Positions 20,387 through 32,476 of a stretch of 64,000 nt of DNA are shown here, piece after piece. Source of the stretch: Sphaerulina vaccinii (Eukaryota; Ascomycota; Dothideomycetes; Mycosphaerellales; Mycosphaerellaceae); assembly GCA_022570795.1 (NCBI GenBank), contig JAKUDP010000002.1:620001-684000 (forward strand). The letters run 5' to 3'. A model generated the notes under the pieces. It saw only the letters and a list, made by a program, of their open reading frames with translations. It was not told the DNA's origin and did no database searches. Numbering within the stretch: the first letter of the stretch is position 1; the number at the start of each line of letters is the position of its first letter. The position numbers were made by a program, and so were the translations under genes.

Positions 20387-22253
20387 TTACGTTTTGAGTT
20401 TGATATCTAGAACCGCTTTTTTCAATGCCAAGTTCAAGATCTTGCCTGTCGGACCCAATGGGAATTGGCGCATGCCTAGATCGGCCAATGTGTAGAGCTC
20501 ACTCAGGGCGTAGTCTCTGCCGAGAGATTCGACGACATATGCCTTGATGGCTTCTTGGGCTTTCACTGCGTCTGCACTTTCAATAACGGCGATGACCGCC
20601 TCACCGTCTATATCATCGGGTATGTCGAACACTGTGGCCTACAATTATCCATCAACACTAGGCAGCGGCATATGTTGGGCCAAAGATACCTACAAGTATA
20701 CCGGGTAGTCCATCCAATACTGAGCCTAAGACTGCGGGCGACAACGAGATCCCTCTCCTTTTGATAACGTCCTTGCTTCGACCAACAACGAACACAGATC
20801 CGTCATCGTATAGGACCGCGCGGTCGCCTGTCACCATCCAAGATCCATGCTCATCTTCATAAAACAACTCAGGCTGCTCACCTTGCCAGTACCGCTTCAT
20901 TACACAAGGACCTCCGAAATGTAGCTCGCCCGGCTGGCCCAATTCCAGTACTTTCCGCTGGTCGTCGCATATTCTCACGCAGCCAGCAGCATTCACAGTG
21001 CCAGCAGAGACAATACCTCCCAATGCTGGCCGTACAGGACCATATTTGAGCCTCTTCGATGTCAGGCAACCGATAGTCTCGCTCATGCCGTGTGACGAAT
21101 GGACTTTAGCATTCGGGAACATCTTCTTCGCTCTTTCGACCAGATCCACAGTGATTACACCTCCACCGAGCACGATCTGCTTGACGCCACTCAAATTCCT
21201 CTCGCCTCTTTTGAGCTTATCATCTTGCAAAAAGACGTGTAGCATGAATCTCATCAGAATCGTTCCATCAGCCTCCTCGAGCGCATCCAGAAGACATGTC
21301 ACATCAACTTCCGGAGATGGCACAATGACTCTGACGTTCGTGAGAACCATGGTGCAAGTAAGCCACACACTCATCGAGCGAAAATTTGCGCTATATGAGA
21401 CTAATGACTTGACAGAATCATCCCAGCCTAATCCGACTACAGAAGCAGTGGAAACCTGTCAAGTAGCTATAGCGCAGCCTTTGGGTTTGCCGCTGGAAGT
21501 TCCAGAAGTGTACAGAATCGCCGCGATACGTTCATTATCGTTCTCGATCTCCAAGTCTTGCTGCGCGACGAGAGCCTCCTCTGCGGCGAGGTAGGGTGCT
21601 GATAGATCCTGAAGGCTGATCCAGTCGATCGTCGAAGGCGACGATAGAAGTATCCTCAACGAAGGCTCGGTATGCGTATGCAGTTCATTCCATTCTTCTG
21701 CCGCTTTATCATTCTCTACTACAATTACATGAAGTGTGACCGAGGCAATGTAGTACGCCAGCTCATCTCGCCTTCCTGAATCGAATAGCGCTGGATCCAA
21801 AGGCATAATTGTGCACTGCAAAGCTACTGCAACCCAAGTGAAGAGTTCTCTTTCGAGGCCGTTTGGTAAGAAGGTCAGGACCGTGGATCCTCGCTGCACT
21901 CCTCTTTTGAGCATGCCACTTGCTAGACGAATTGTGGCGTATTTGAGATCTGAGTAGGACCAGTTCAGATGACTGGCGTAATGATCGATGTCTTAGTTTG
22001 CCTTCAGGTATCGGAGATGATCTGCAGGTTGGAAGTAGATAGTATATGCTATAGCTTGTGGCTGGCGAGCGACAGCTGCTGTGAATGCATGCCATAGTGT
22101 TTCTGGTATAGGTACTGGCGGGTTGCAGATCTCAGCAGGAGCCATGGCTTGTTGGGGACTCGTCTGGTGAGAGTGGCCAGACGTAAGGTCATCCGCGTTT
22201 GACTTTTGCAATGAGCGAGTCTTATGTAGTTTCTTCATTACTGGACCCATACC
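20387..22253 (-). pseudogene. broken adenylate-forming (AMP-binding, NRPS-like) enzyme gene
   Basis: One reading frame spans the locus and carries the adenylation-domain landmarks in order: YTSGTSSGKPKG (P-loop-like A3, about 21477-21512), SSHGMSETIG (A5), TGDRAVLYDDG with GRSKDVIKRRG (A7/A8), and the Lys-containing PLGPTGKI (A10). A 55 bp intron at 20639-20693 (donor GTAGGT, acceptor TTGTAG) restores the A8-A10 link. The frame is interrupted by TAA at 21993-21995 and TGA at 21459-21461, and there are no plausible GT donors that would splice them out. Frame is kept on both sides, so these look like substitutions: CAA-to-TAA and CGA-to-TGA both fit one C-to-T change. After A10 it stops without a carrier or reductase domain. 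The N-terminal start (ATG 22253) is uncertain. Confidence 0.65.
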
Positions 22254-22490
22254 ACTCCCCACCAGTTGCTATGTGGAGGCATTGTCGTTGTATCCATGAT
22301 CCGTGCCGCACCTCGTAACAAATGCGAGAGCTTATACTGGATCATGAGCGTAAGCGTATCGGCCGTAGTCTGGGTCGTATGTAAGTACCAACACCTGGAT
22401 CTGATTAGCTGCGACTCCATTTCGGTCTTCGAGGTCTGAGGTTGGCATCAAGAATTTGGCACATTCTATTCATCATTCAATCATTTACAA

Positions 22491-23921
22491 TCATAACTTT
22501 TCCATAGCCACCACCTCTGAACCTCTACTACTCAGCCAGCTTCTATCCACATTCTCAAACGACTTCTCATGAACCTCGATCTTAGATTTGCTCTTCGTAC
22601 TCCTCGACCAATCCCTAGCATGTGCAGAACGTCGATACTTTTCCATATTATGCAGATTGTAAGATTCATACTCCGCAGGCGTCCTTACCAGGTAGGGTAT
22701 ATCTCTCGACCAGGAATCATGTACATGTTTAGCTTCTGGCTCGACAGGTGAAATGTCGCATGTAGATGTCGAAGATGTCGGGGTGTGCTTCACACTATAG
22801 TGAACTTGTGTGTATTCGAGCTCCGGCGTGGACACTCTCTGGACAATGCTCTCCTCGACGTCTGATAGTCGGCGGCTGCCGTTTCGACTTCCGTTGACTG
22901 TGCGTTTGAGCTTCGAGAGTGGTTCGCTGAGGTACTCGCGGAAGAGCACTCGCATTGATGGGAGTGCTGTGCACATTATGCCCAGACTCAATTCCAGTTG
23001 TGCGAACACAAAGACGTAGAAAATGCATGTCGAAACGTCGCTGCTGTGTCCGACCTTATACAGCCAGTAGGTTCTGACGCTGCTGGCAGCGACGGCTAAG
23101 AGGCCGAGCGAAAAGATGATGTAGAGCGCAAGCTTTTGTGACCTGGGTAGTTGTATGTGCCTCGTCATCATACAAGGTAAAAATACCGAGTACAAGTCGC
23201 TAACGATGGCCATGATCCCAGCAAGAAGATTGACGGCCGTAGTGTTGACGCAAGTGTAGGTTGTGGTATAGCTCGGGCTAAAGGCTTTCCAGTATGCTTC
23301 CGTAGGTGAGCAATTGAAGAACAGAGTCAGTATGAAGGCTAGGGAGTAAGCGACTGTGAAGGTAATGGCGCATATCACTCCCCAGATCCAGTACCTCGAG
23401 ACAGAGTTCCTTGCGAGTCTTCTATAGAAGAGCAGAACGCTGACTTTGACAAAGCAGCCGCATATCAAGAAAGCCAGTTCCGCGATCCAAGTGATAAGAG
23501 CTGTGTTCTCGTACATCCTAGAGAAGTCAGTCTATGCGTGGCATCGAAAGTCCGCCATTGCTCAACATACGTGATCGGGATGTCCCACATGTGCCTAGAC
23601 GTGTCGAACCTTTCTGAACCAACTATGCTAAGAGCCGTGAACCAAGTCAAGCTCAGCCAAGCGCATATGAGGAGAATCTATACTCTACATCAGCATTGTA
23701 CCTCAATCTTCATCTTGCCTACTCACATCATCAAGACCAAGTCCGCCTGCATGTTTCCCAACTGCCCGCAGCCACAACCTCGTGCCCACCATGAGCGTTG
23801 CCACGCCATATAGCAGACCAGCATACTCAGGCATCCACTGGCGTCTCTCAGGATTGATATAATTCGGAGTCGGCCACTCTGCAATATCTGCTGGCGTGAG
23901 ATTGATGATGTTCCCCGGCAT
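22491..23921 (-). CDS. Pth11-like seven-transmembrane receptor (fungal rhodopsin-like domain)
   Basis: Three exons are inferred, 23727-23921, 23571-23677 and 22491-23517, giving 442 residues. The introns are 49 bp (donor GTGAGT, acceptor TATAG) and 53 bp (donor GTATGT, acceptor CTCTAG). The joins give GLDD-ILLICAWLSLTW and DIPIT-MYENTAL, both natural for the family. Seven hydrophobic helices follow, with the conserved region around FLICGCFVKVSVLLFYRRL and FNCSPTEAYWK. This is the SAT4/Pth11-like fungal integral membrane family (PF20684 type), whose founder senses host surface cues. There is no N-terminal CFEM domain. The cytoplasmic tail of about 140 residues is Ser-rich and charged. ATG 23921 is the only start that gives a complete first helix. 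Confidence 0.87.
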
Positions 23922-25144
23922 GCTGCCCCATCAGACGAGCACAAAGGCAAGTCGCGAGTGTCCAGGCGTGGGAAGCGACAAGGTAGTTTAAAAAGAGAGT
24001 GCTCCTATGCGCGTCTGCAGCATGCAGCTGACTACTCTATTCCTGGTTAAGCGCCATGTGCTGGTCCATGTATACGTCGATCTCCCACAGCATACGATGT
24101 GCAGCAGTTCAGAACCGGTTGGTATTCTTGACTCGATGGGTGAAGCAGACCTGTTTTGTTACACCCACGACTCCAATGTGTTGAGACGATCCGATCTATA
24201 CCCACACAGGTTGTGTAACAGGAGCATGGCCGAAATTATCGCGTGGGGAAGTGTCGTCGAGTGCATTAGTTCTTGATGTCATGTGCTGTAGAACATATAG
24301 CTTTGGGCAGCGTGTAGTCTGTCTTTGGCATGTGAAGTCTGGTGGTGAACCTTCATCCACCTCTATGCCCATTGCCCAACCGGAGAATTATCATCATCGT
24401 CGTGAGTTCTCTTGTGTGGGTCGAAACCTGCGAGTCTTTCTCCCGCGCGAGCCCTGTTTGATCTTGACTCTTGTTCCATTGCTGTCATGACTCGGAGGCA
24501 GGCCTGGAACCGATTGATGTCCGAAAGGATATACAGCGGAGGTGAGTATGGCGCCCTATCCGCTGCAGGTCCTCACATCGCCTGCGCTTAAACCTTGAGA
24601 GTCGGAAGAAACCTGCATATGAAATGCGATGCGGGTAGCACAAAACTCGGCTCAAACATCACCTCAAACGTCTGCACGACATTAGTTTCTTGGCTCCGAC
24701 CAGATGTGTCGCGTACTGTTATGAAGTGGTATGATGAGCTCTGCCGACATCTGCCATGGTGCATGAGTGATGCAAGATAATTTTGTGTGGACATGAGAGA
24801 AAAGACGAGAAACACGCTTTGAAGTAGTGGCAGACCCCTGCGTCGATTGTGGCGGGGCAGTTCGCGCCAGTGGCAGTGGTGGCGTCGATCAGGAACCTGA
24901 ACAAGGATAATTCCCGGTCTACGATACAACCACATCGATGCTTCGCCCATGTCCACGATTCTTACAGTGCTCACACCACAGTTTTGGTACCTCGTGGTAG
25001 CTTCTCACAGCAATAACCCACAAGCACCAAGGCCTCATGCTGGCTCTGATATCTCACCTCCGCCTATCAAGCAATCCGTAGTGGCCGTCGTGCGCACAGT
25101 TGTTCTCGACCATGCTGAAACTCCCGACGTCCGCACGCCTGTCT
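23922..25144. other. gene-poor stretch
   Basis: No gene could be supported. A minus-strand frame around 24719-24904 has a Cys-containing, protein-like stretch (TTATGANCPATIDAGVC) after a possible acceptor CTTGTTCAG. No start, signal peptide or clean exon set could be assembled. The other ORFs overlap randomly. Confidence 0.45.
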
Positions 25145-26377
25145 CTAACCAGCCGAAGAGGCCGCTGCTTGCGCGATGTTGTGCTCCAGGAAAGCCTGCA
25201 CATCGGTTGTCTCGATATCTGTGAGGCGGTCCTTGCTGTTGGGAAGCGAGAATGATACCTCAGACACTTGACCAGTCCACAGGTCCAGCACCATCAAACC
25301 ATCCAGTATAATTCTGCACAGATTTGGGAACTTCTGGAGCGCTTGAAGCACTGGCAGCCAGGCGTCACCTTCTCCTCGAATGGCGGTGCCTACCACCCAC
25401 AGCTCTTGCAAACTCTCACTGACGGACTCCAGGACCCTGATGAGATCTTGCGCTGGGAAACAGTGACAATTGAGCGACAATATTTTCAGCCGAGGTAATG
25501 AGCGCCGCGAGAAGAGATCCAGAGGAAGCTTGCGAACAGTAGGCCAGGCCGGGTTGGCCTGAAAGGCGAGGTCGGTATCCTTGAAACTGCAGCCGACATG
25601 TACGTCTTCGAGAGTTGATGCAGCAGCTTGTGTCAAGCTCTGAATGATGCTCAAGCACTGATCGATCCGGAGCGGATGCTCATTGCCTGGGTGCCAGAGT
25701 CGCGGCCGGAAAACCACTGTTCGCAGGCACTTGGTAAGTTGTGGCAGATGGCAAGAGATGTCTAGGTCTGGTTCGACCTCCATGTACGCATCTCCGAACA
25801 TGAGGCTGTCAACCGAGCATTTAGTTGCCGTGACCAGCATGAGCAGACTTGTGAAAATGCCATAGTACGTTGTCGCCTTCAGGCCAATGTCTTCTGCTGT
25901 CCCTTCATGGAGACTGATGGCCACTTTGCAGTCCAGTAATGAAGCGGCGCGGAGCATGATGGTGCAGAGCTCAGGCCAGTCGATGTCCAGGGTTCTCAAA
26001 TTGTCATATTGGTTGTGGACGATTGCTAACAGTGCATCTTGTGCAGCATTCTCGTATAACTCATCCTGCTGAGGCGCGAGAAGAACATCCTTTGTCCAGG
26101 CACAGTACTCAACCGGATCCAGAGTGAAGTCCACATATCTGATGCGTTTGGCGAAGTCATCCACCGAGAACAGGTTGAACAGCCTCTTGACTCGGGTTTT
26201 GTCAAGGAAACAGCACTTCACTCGGCTCAGGTACTCACCCGTAAAGACATCCATCGTGTTGTTGGCAAGCTCCTTACAGGTGAGCCTCAACGAGCCATGG
26301 TCAGTCCTGTCGGTAAAGCTGACGATAAGTTGCTGCATCTCGGCAGGAAGGGTGATCAGCTGAGGCGGGCTCGCCAT
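25145..26377 (-). CDS. F-box-like protein
   Basis: An ATG-initiated intronless frame of 410 residues. The first 45 residues (ITLPAEMQQLIVSF, then LRLTCKELAN) match the F-box helix pattern, LPxE followed by LRLxCK. The remainder is a helical/Leu-rich region of the kind seen in the many fungal F-box proteins without recognisable repeats. F-box proteins bring substrates to SCF ubiquitin ligases by binding Skp1 through the N-terminal box. The target is unknown. The box is degenerate at its C-terminal end, so binding to Skp1 is inferred. The gene is divergent from the WBP2-like gene, with about 730 bp between starts. Confidence 0.75.
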   Translation of the reverse strand: MASPPQLITLPAEMQQLIVSFTDRTDHGSLRLTCKELANNTMDVFTGEYLSRVKCCFLDKTRVKRLFNLFSVDDFAKRIRYVDFTLDPVEYCAWTKDVLLAPQQDELYENAAQDALLAIVHNQYDNLRTLDIDWPELCTIMLRAASLLDCKVAISLHEGTAEDIGLKATTYYGIFTSLLMLVTATKCSVDSLMFGDAYMEVEPDLDISCHLPQLTKCLRTVVFRPRLWHPGNEHPLRIDQCLSIIQSLTQAAASTLEDVHVGCSFKDTDLAFQANPAWPTVRKLPLDLFSRRSLPRLKILSLNCHCFPAQDLIRVLESVSESLQELWVVGTAIRGEGDAWLPVLQALQKFPNLCRIILDGLMVLDLWTGQVSEVSFSLPNSKDRLTDIETTDVQAFLEHNIAQAAASSAG

Positions 26378-27107
26378 TGTTGCGGATGTCTGTGATGTCG
26401 TGAGGTGTCAATGTTTGGAGAAGCTCTCTGTTGAAGAGTGCCGACCACGCCAGTTGATGGCAGTTGCTGCTGTCGAAAAAGTCACCAAAATTGTTGGAGA
26501 TACACTTGCCAAATTGTCGCGTGAAGACCGGAGAGAGTACTCGCGGCTGTCGCGCCTGCTGTCAATTCAGTCGGATATCGAATGTCTGGCTGTGTATCTT
26601 CTCTGTCATTGTTGCACGACTGTGCTCGCTTGTTCGTGTTGCGTGAGAATTCAGGTGTTGTTTGTAAGAACGGAGAAGGAAAGATGAAGTTGAATCCCGC
26701 TCGAAGTGGATCATCAGTGCACGTGCATTTTGGCGGCAGCAGCGCATACATTCTATTCCCACTGTTGCACAAGACGATGTCAGTTTCGACTTGTCAAATC
26801 TGTCCTGCACACAAACATCCATCTTCACGCGGGAGAACAACCAGATATCACAGGGGCTTCGCGGATAACAATCGATCCTATTGGTCTTGACTGCGACGTG
26901 CATCTCTCAGACACGGCACCTTGCAGCAGCTCCAACCTTGAGCCTCGTCTGGTCCCACAGTCTGCCTGGTCGAGTTCAACTACTGTGCTACTACCACTTA
27001 TTCAAGCAGCTTCCATACCATCCGCTTGGGACAGGAGAGCAAGAGACATAAACGAGCAGGCCATCACGCCAGAAACGACTTATATATAGTCGCGCCACTC
27101 GTCCACC
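26378..27107. other. divergent intergenic region
   Basis: This is the shared promoter region of the F-box gene (minus) and the WBP2-like gene (plus). A TATA-like TATATATAG lies at 27081-27089, about 20-25 bp before ATG 27108. The many overlapping ORFs have no family features. Confidence 0.5.
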
Positions 27108-28032
27108 ATGTCGATCAAGTAGGTTGTCCATTTCCTCCCTCCTTCATACCATGTCTCAGGTCGCAGCAAGACCTATGCCCGTAGAGCAGCGCACCTCCAG
27201 ACGTCAAGCCATTAATGATTATGCTCGCAGTTGGGTAATGGTCTCGCCTGAGACGAACCCTCCCTTCACACCTCTGCCTGGCGAAAAGACCATACACGTA
27301 ACACCGAAACGAGTTCAGCTATCGATCGAGACACCAAAGCACTTTCCTGGCAAGCAGCAACAACCATACTCTCTAGTACATCCCAGTGGACAGGTCTTCC
27401 TCACTAATCAAAGAGTGATATATATGCCCGAGAAACCAACCGCAACATTTCAGAGCTTCGCTTGCGCCATTCTCAGCATACACGATGGACATGTTACCAT
27501 GCCTTGGATCGGCCCAAATGGGTGGGCAGCCAAAGCACAACCTGTGCCTGGTGGAGGGATACCTATACCAAGCACGGGTGTTGTCGAGCTGAACTTGAAG
27601 TTCAAGGACAACGGGGCTTTTGACTTCGAGGCACACTACCTAAAGATGCGGGAAAGGCTACAACAGGCTGTCGAGACACAACGCGCGAACGGCGAGACGA
27701 GCGCATCGAGGTCAGCAATGAATGGAGGCATAGATGTGTCGACTGTGCCACTGGAAGACCTTCCAGCATACTCAGAGCAAAGCGATGGCCCTCTGATCGC
27801 ACCAATAGCTGAAGGTATGACGCGGAGTCCAGTCTTGCAGCAGCAAAGAGATAGCGGAGTACAAATGGGCCACGGCAATACGAGTGAAGAAGAGGCTGCA
27901 CGACCTACGCCCAGAGCTACGGACAGTGCTCTCAACCCGCCGGACGAGCCACCGCCAGGATATGAAGAGGCTCAGATGGCGACTTTGGATGTTGAAGCTG
28001 CATGGGCAGAAGAGAGGGAAAGGAGGTCATGA
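27108..28032 (+). CDS. WBP2-like GRAM-domain protein with PPGY motif
   Basis: Two exons are inferred: an 11-nt first exon (27108-27118, ATG TCG ATC AA) and 27231-28032, joined across a 112 bp intron (donor GTAGGT, acceptor TCGCAG), for 270 residues. The join restores the N-terminus MSINWVM, the conserved opening of WBP2/WBP2NL proteins, followed by a GRAM-like domain (RVQLSIE, GQVFLTNQRVIYMPE). The alternative ATG at 27151 lies inside the intron and would give an unrelated N-terminus. The tail has PPPGYEEA, a PY motif for WW domains, and LPAYSEQ. WBP2 homologues act as adaptors for WW-domain proteins such as Rsp5/Nedd4 ligases and transcriptional coactivators. The fungal role is little known. 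Confidence 0.85.
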
Positions 28033-28786
28033 ATACGACTATTACGATCTTATGTATTGGGCCTATGAGCAGTGTTGGTCTAGCGTTCAGCAAGCTTGGC
28101 CATAATGATACTTTGGTATATGTACCTGGCTTGCAAGGCAACTTGCCGATGCATCCTTCGAGAAGCCTTACATTCATGTGCCGACAGCACTTGACCCAGT
28201 GCATGTGACGTCCTGCAAGTATGCACAGTACATCCGGAGATCGTGTCCGTGTCCATGCCATGCCATGCCACACGGGTAGTCGTCGTTGTGCATATCCTCC
28301 TGATCATACTCGAAGGATGAGGTGAGGTTGGCCCGGGACACCGAGCAACCTACTCGCAGGTCGATAGAAGAGGCTACATAGTAGTGTATGTTGGGTTATT
28401 CGAACCGGACCTTGGTATATAGCATAGCATAGAACTGTCCTCAGCCTTGTGGGTTGTGATGGGGTGTCTCAAACCAAAAGCTTGACACACGCGACCATCT
28501 GTCGACATCATCGGGGCACAGACTTGAATCTGCCAGTGTGCTCAGAGCATTGACCCTTCCCATAACGACCAATACCATACAACAAACTAACAACACAAAC
28601 CACCGATTCCTCTTCCAGCAGGCCTGGTCACCGTACAGTCCCTTCCTTCTCATGACCAATCGGTAGACGCATGATTTACACCGCCGCCCACTCCTTTCAA
28701 GGCTCCGCCGTGCGCGACATCTCCGCCCGCATACCACCTCCCACGTCGTGCTCGACCGCCAGCACGACGTCTCACGGGCTGCGACC
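28033..28786. other. intergenic region and leader of the SAPS gene
   Basis: The plus-strand upstream region of the SAPS-domain gene. Short iterations of CATGC (about 28255-28270) and GCATA (about 28420-28430) are present. ORFs at 28080-28857 on the minus strand show no family features. Confidence 0.5.
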
Positions 28787-31700
28787 ATGTTCTGGCGCTT
28801 TGGCGGATATGCCAACGTGAGCACCATCGACACCATCCTCGACAAGCAGGACGGCACCCTCGAGGAATTGCTGGACGAGAGCGACCTGATTCAGGAATTA
28901 AAGCAGCAGAACAGCAAACTCATCGAATTTCTGCGCGAGGAGGATCGTCTAAAGAAGCTCCTGGCATATGTCATTGCTGAGCCAAAGCCCGAAGAGGAGG
29001 CAGCAGCAGCAGCAGCAGAGGCGGAAAAGGATGCTGCGCCGGGCACTCCTAAGTCTCCGGGTGAAGATGAGAAGTCCACTGGCATCTCTTTCTTCAAGGG
29101 CAAGAGCCGCGCGCGGTCCAAGTCTGTGAACAAGAACTCACCAGATGGCGAGACTGAGCAGGAGAAGAAGGAGACTCAGCGCAAGAAGTATGCCTATGTG
29201 GCATGTGAGGTGCTATCTTCAGAGGTCTGGTCTATCAGCGAAGCCCTGTTGGAGCAACGAGACAATCTGTCCGAATTCTGGAAATATGTAATGCGACATG
29301 CGCCTCTGGATCCACTACAGGCTGGCTACTTCACCAAAGTCAATGAAGCGCTCCTGGACAAGAAGACAGAAGACATGCTGGCCTTCTTTCGCAGTATCGA
29401 CGGGATCGTGCCTGCTATGCTTCAACATGTGGATTGCCCCATGATCATGGACCTACTGCTGAAGATAGTCTCGCTGGAAAAGCACGAAGGTGGCCAGGGT
29501 ATTGTAGACTGGCTCCAGCAGCAGAATCTCATACCACAACTGCTCGAATATCTCTCGGACCAGCACAGTGGGGCAACGCAGACCTCAGCCGGCGACTTTC
29601 TCAAAGCGATCATTACTATCTCTGCCAATGCAACAACACAAGACCAGTCGGTCATTGGACCCAATGAGCTCACACGACAACTGGTCTCTGACACATGCAT
29701 ACAGACCCTCATTGACGGCATGTTGAAGGGTGGCAACCCGCTGACTGTGGGCGTCGGCATCGTGATCGAAGTTATCCGGAAGAACAACTCAGACTACGAC
29801 CTGGACAACCACGTTGGACCAGAACCAAAGACGTCAGACCCTATCTACCTCGGGACTCTGCTACGCAAGTTCGCAACACATGTACCTGACTTCATGCACT
29901 TGATCAGATCTCCGGATGCGCAGAAGCCGGAGCTGAAAGCAGCGTTTGGACGAAAGATTCAACCTCTCGGGTTCGATCGATTCAAGACGTGTGAGCTCAT
30001 GGCCGAGCTGCTACACTGCAGCAACATGGGTCTATTGAACGAGCGCGGTGCAGACGAGGAAGTCACGAAACGCGATGCAGAGCGCGAAAGGCTAAAGGCA
30101 GAAGGCAAACTTGCAACACCTCGAGCACGGCAAAGTCCCACGCCAGACATTTCCCATGATGAGTTTGGCAGTAGTGTTGATTCCCAAGGTTTCCATCATG
30201 CGGAAAGGCCTGATGACGATGACTTGAACGAAAAGCCAGAAGAGATCCGCAAACTGGATGTCATGAACGCTACAGACGAGGATGGCTACGAGAAGGTGAA
30301 CAAGCCTTCAGACGACTTCCCAGATGAGGTAACGTTCGATGACCTGAATGAGAAAATCGACGACACGACACATGGCAGTCTACCAAGACTGGAGAAAGTT
30401 GACAAACGAGACCCGAGTGATCCTCAGAACAAGTCGCCACAATCGCCCGTGAGCCCAAGTGCAGTGCCACAACCTTTGTCGCCAAAGAAGAACGCTGCGT
30501 CGCCTACGAAACAGCATCAACTACACTTCGATCCTCCTCCGACGCACTCTGTTGATTCGCCTACGACCGCGGAAGCCACCGATCGACTCGACAAGCTTGA
30601 CGTGGACGAAGATACAGTGATGTCGGAATTCGGCGAGGAGCCAACGGAAGAGGGTAAGCAGAATTCGATCGAACTTTATCAGCAGTTCCTATCAGAACAG
30701 CCGCTGAGTTCACCTTCAGAAGACGGCCCATCAGAGCTTGAGCGAGAATTAGCACGCTCTGCCGACAAGCCTGCGCCTCTCTTCGCCAAGAAGACACCCG
30801 CAACGAGCCAGGACGAGACCTCAACAGATGGTGTACAAGACATCGAGCAAAGTACCGCAACTCTGCACGCCTCGGAGTCGAACACAATATCTAATGGCGA
30901 GCGGGCGCCATATGACACTGAGCTGGACGGAACCCCTGTCGTGGGTGATCTACTCAAACTTCGATTCGTGGAGCACCAGGTTGTGCCAACTATTCTTGTA
31001 AGTTGCACTCCTTCCCGTCTACTGACCCTTTCCATCTTCTTAGTACTCACTGTGTCTCGCAGGACTTCTTTTTCCGGTTCCCATGGAATAACTTCCTGCA
31101 TAATGTGGTATATGATGTTGTACAACAAGTCTTCAACGGCACGCTAGATCGCGGTTACAATCGAACATTAGCGTTTGATCTTTTTACTCCAGCCCACGGG
31201 CCAGATGGCAAGACTGCAGAGGAGATCGGGCTGGCCTCTGGCAAAGACATTACAGATCGAATTCTGGACGGACAGGCCAAGTCGGACGAATCGCAAAAGC
31301 ATAAGGGCATGCGACTAGGCTACATGGGCCACCTGACATTAATCGCAGAAGAAGTGTGCAAGTTTGGTAACAAACATCCTCCGGACGAGCTGGATCCGGC
31401 CATCGTGGAGCGCGTCAGTCGAGAGACATGGATCACATACGTGAAAGGTACTTTGGCAGAGACCAGAGACAAAGACAATGCCGTACTCGGCGGCGTACGA
31501 CCCGAGAACGCGATCGGCATCCGAGCCATGGGTATGGGCGGAGGTGGACTCTCGGGCGGCTTCTCATCGAATACACAAAACACGCTTGCCAACGCGGGAC
31601 TAAGTGGTAACAACAACATGACACCGCAAGACAGTCTGGCCTTACAAGAGGGAACTGTGGGACAGAGCTTCGAGATCAACTCCGGAACAATGCTTTCTGG

Positions 31701-31833
31701 CTTTGGCGACGGTGATGATGATGAAGAGATGGAAGACGAGGCTATCACGCGAGAGCGAGAAAGGCAAAGGGCATTTTCGGAGGATGAACAGGTCGGTGAA
31801 CTTTCGTTCGATGTTGACATGGATTACCGATAA
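28787..31833 (+). CDS. SAPS-domain protein (Sit4/PP6 phosphatase-associated)
   Basis: Exons 28787-30997 and 31063-31833 flank a 65 bp intron (donor GTAAGT, acceptor TCGCAG) and encode 993 residues. The start MFWRFGGYANVSTIDTILDK is the conserved SAPS N-terminus. The frame extends 13 codons upstream only through a GTG, so ATG 28787 is the start. A helical SAPS domain of about 500 residues follows, then a long acidic, Ser/Pro-rich segment. The domain resumes across the intron (FFFRFPWNNFLHNVVYDVVQQ). The C-terminus carries an acidic run (DDDEEMEDE). In yeast SAP155/185/190 are regulatory subunits of the Sit4 PP2A-like phosphatase, acting in G1 progression and TOR signalling; the human equivalents are PP6R1-3. 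Housekeeping role expected. Confidence 0.93.
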
Positions 31834-32476
31834 CCCCTTCATCACATCGCAATTCGCTTCTTCACCTGCACATATCCTATTCACAGCATACCCCTACGAG
31901 CAGTTGTACAGAAGGAGCATGGGCTTAATGAGATGTATGGACACGAGAAGAGAAGAGGAAAGGCAGTTGAGGGTTGGCTGGCTGGATGTGCTACAACGAA
32001 CAGGCTATACGACTTCAACACAACACACACACACACAACTTCGCAACCTGTTCCACACGCACCACAAAAGCTTCGCACAGACATCAGCCTCGAGTACAGT
32101 ACAAGAGCTCGGACTCGAAAGTATTGCTTTGCTGAGATCAGGCTGTTTTTGGGTTCACAGTAACCTCCGCGGTCCGATCCTTCTGCACGACTTTTGGGAA
32201 CCAGGGTCGCGCGACAGCACTAGCTTCCCTACACCCATGATCGTTATACTGTACTGCAGGATGGTCACTTTGGCTGTGTTGCGCGATGTTCGTGTTGCTG
32301 AACTTCTTGCCTTCTTCCTTTGTTGATCCTTCCCGCACTGCACTGCACTGCACTTCCCCAACACAACACAGCCCTAGCACAACCTTACACAACGCCTTGC
32401 CTTGCTTTGCCTTTCAACACAAAGACACATTGGCTAATACTATTACTTCTTATGACAGGATCAGACATCAACAGAA
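31834..32476. other. intergenic region
   Basis: This stretch follows the SAPS stop codon and holds the leader of the acidic-protein gene. A short (CA)n run lies at 32022-32036. CT/CA-rich DNA at 32330-32450 looks like a fungal 5' leader. No ORF with family features was seen. Confidence 0.55.

Noticed and set aside
24588..24974. Possible second small secreted Cys-containing protein on the minus strand
   Set aside because: A Cys-containing stretch follows a plausible acceptor, but I could not find a start, signal peptide or consistent exon chain.
28255..28270. Iterated CATGC units as a possible regulatory element
   Set aside because: Too short and only three units. They are likely chance.
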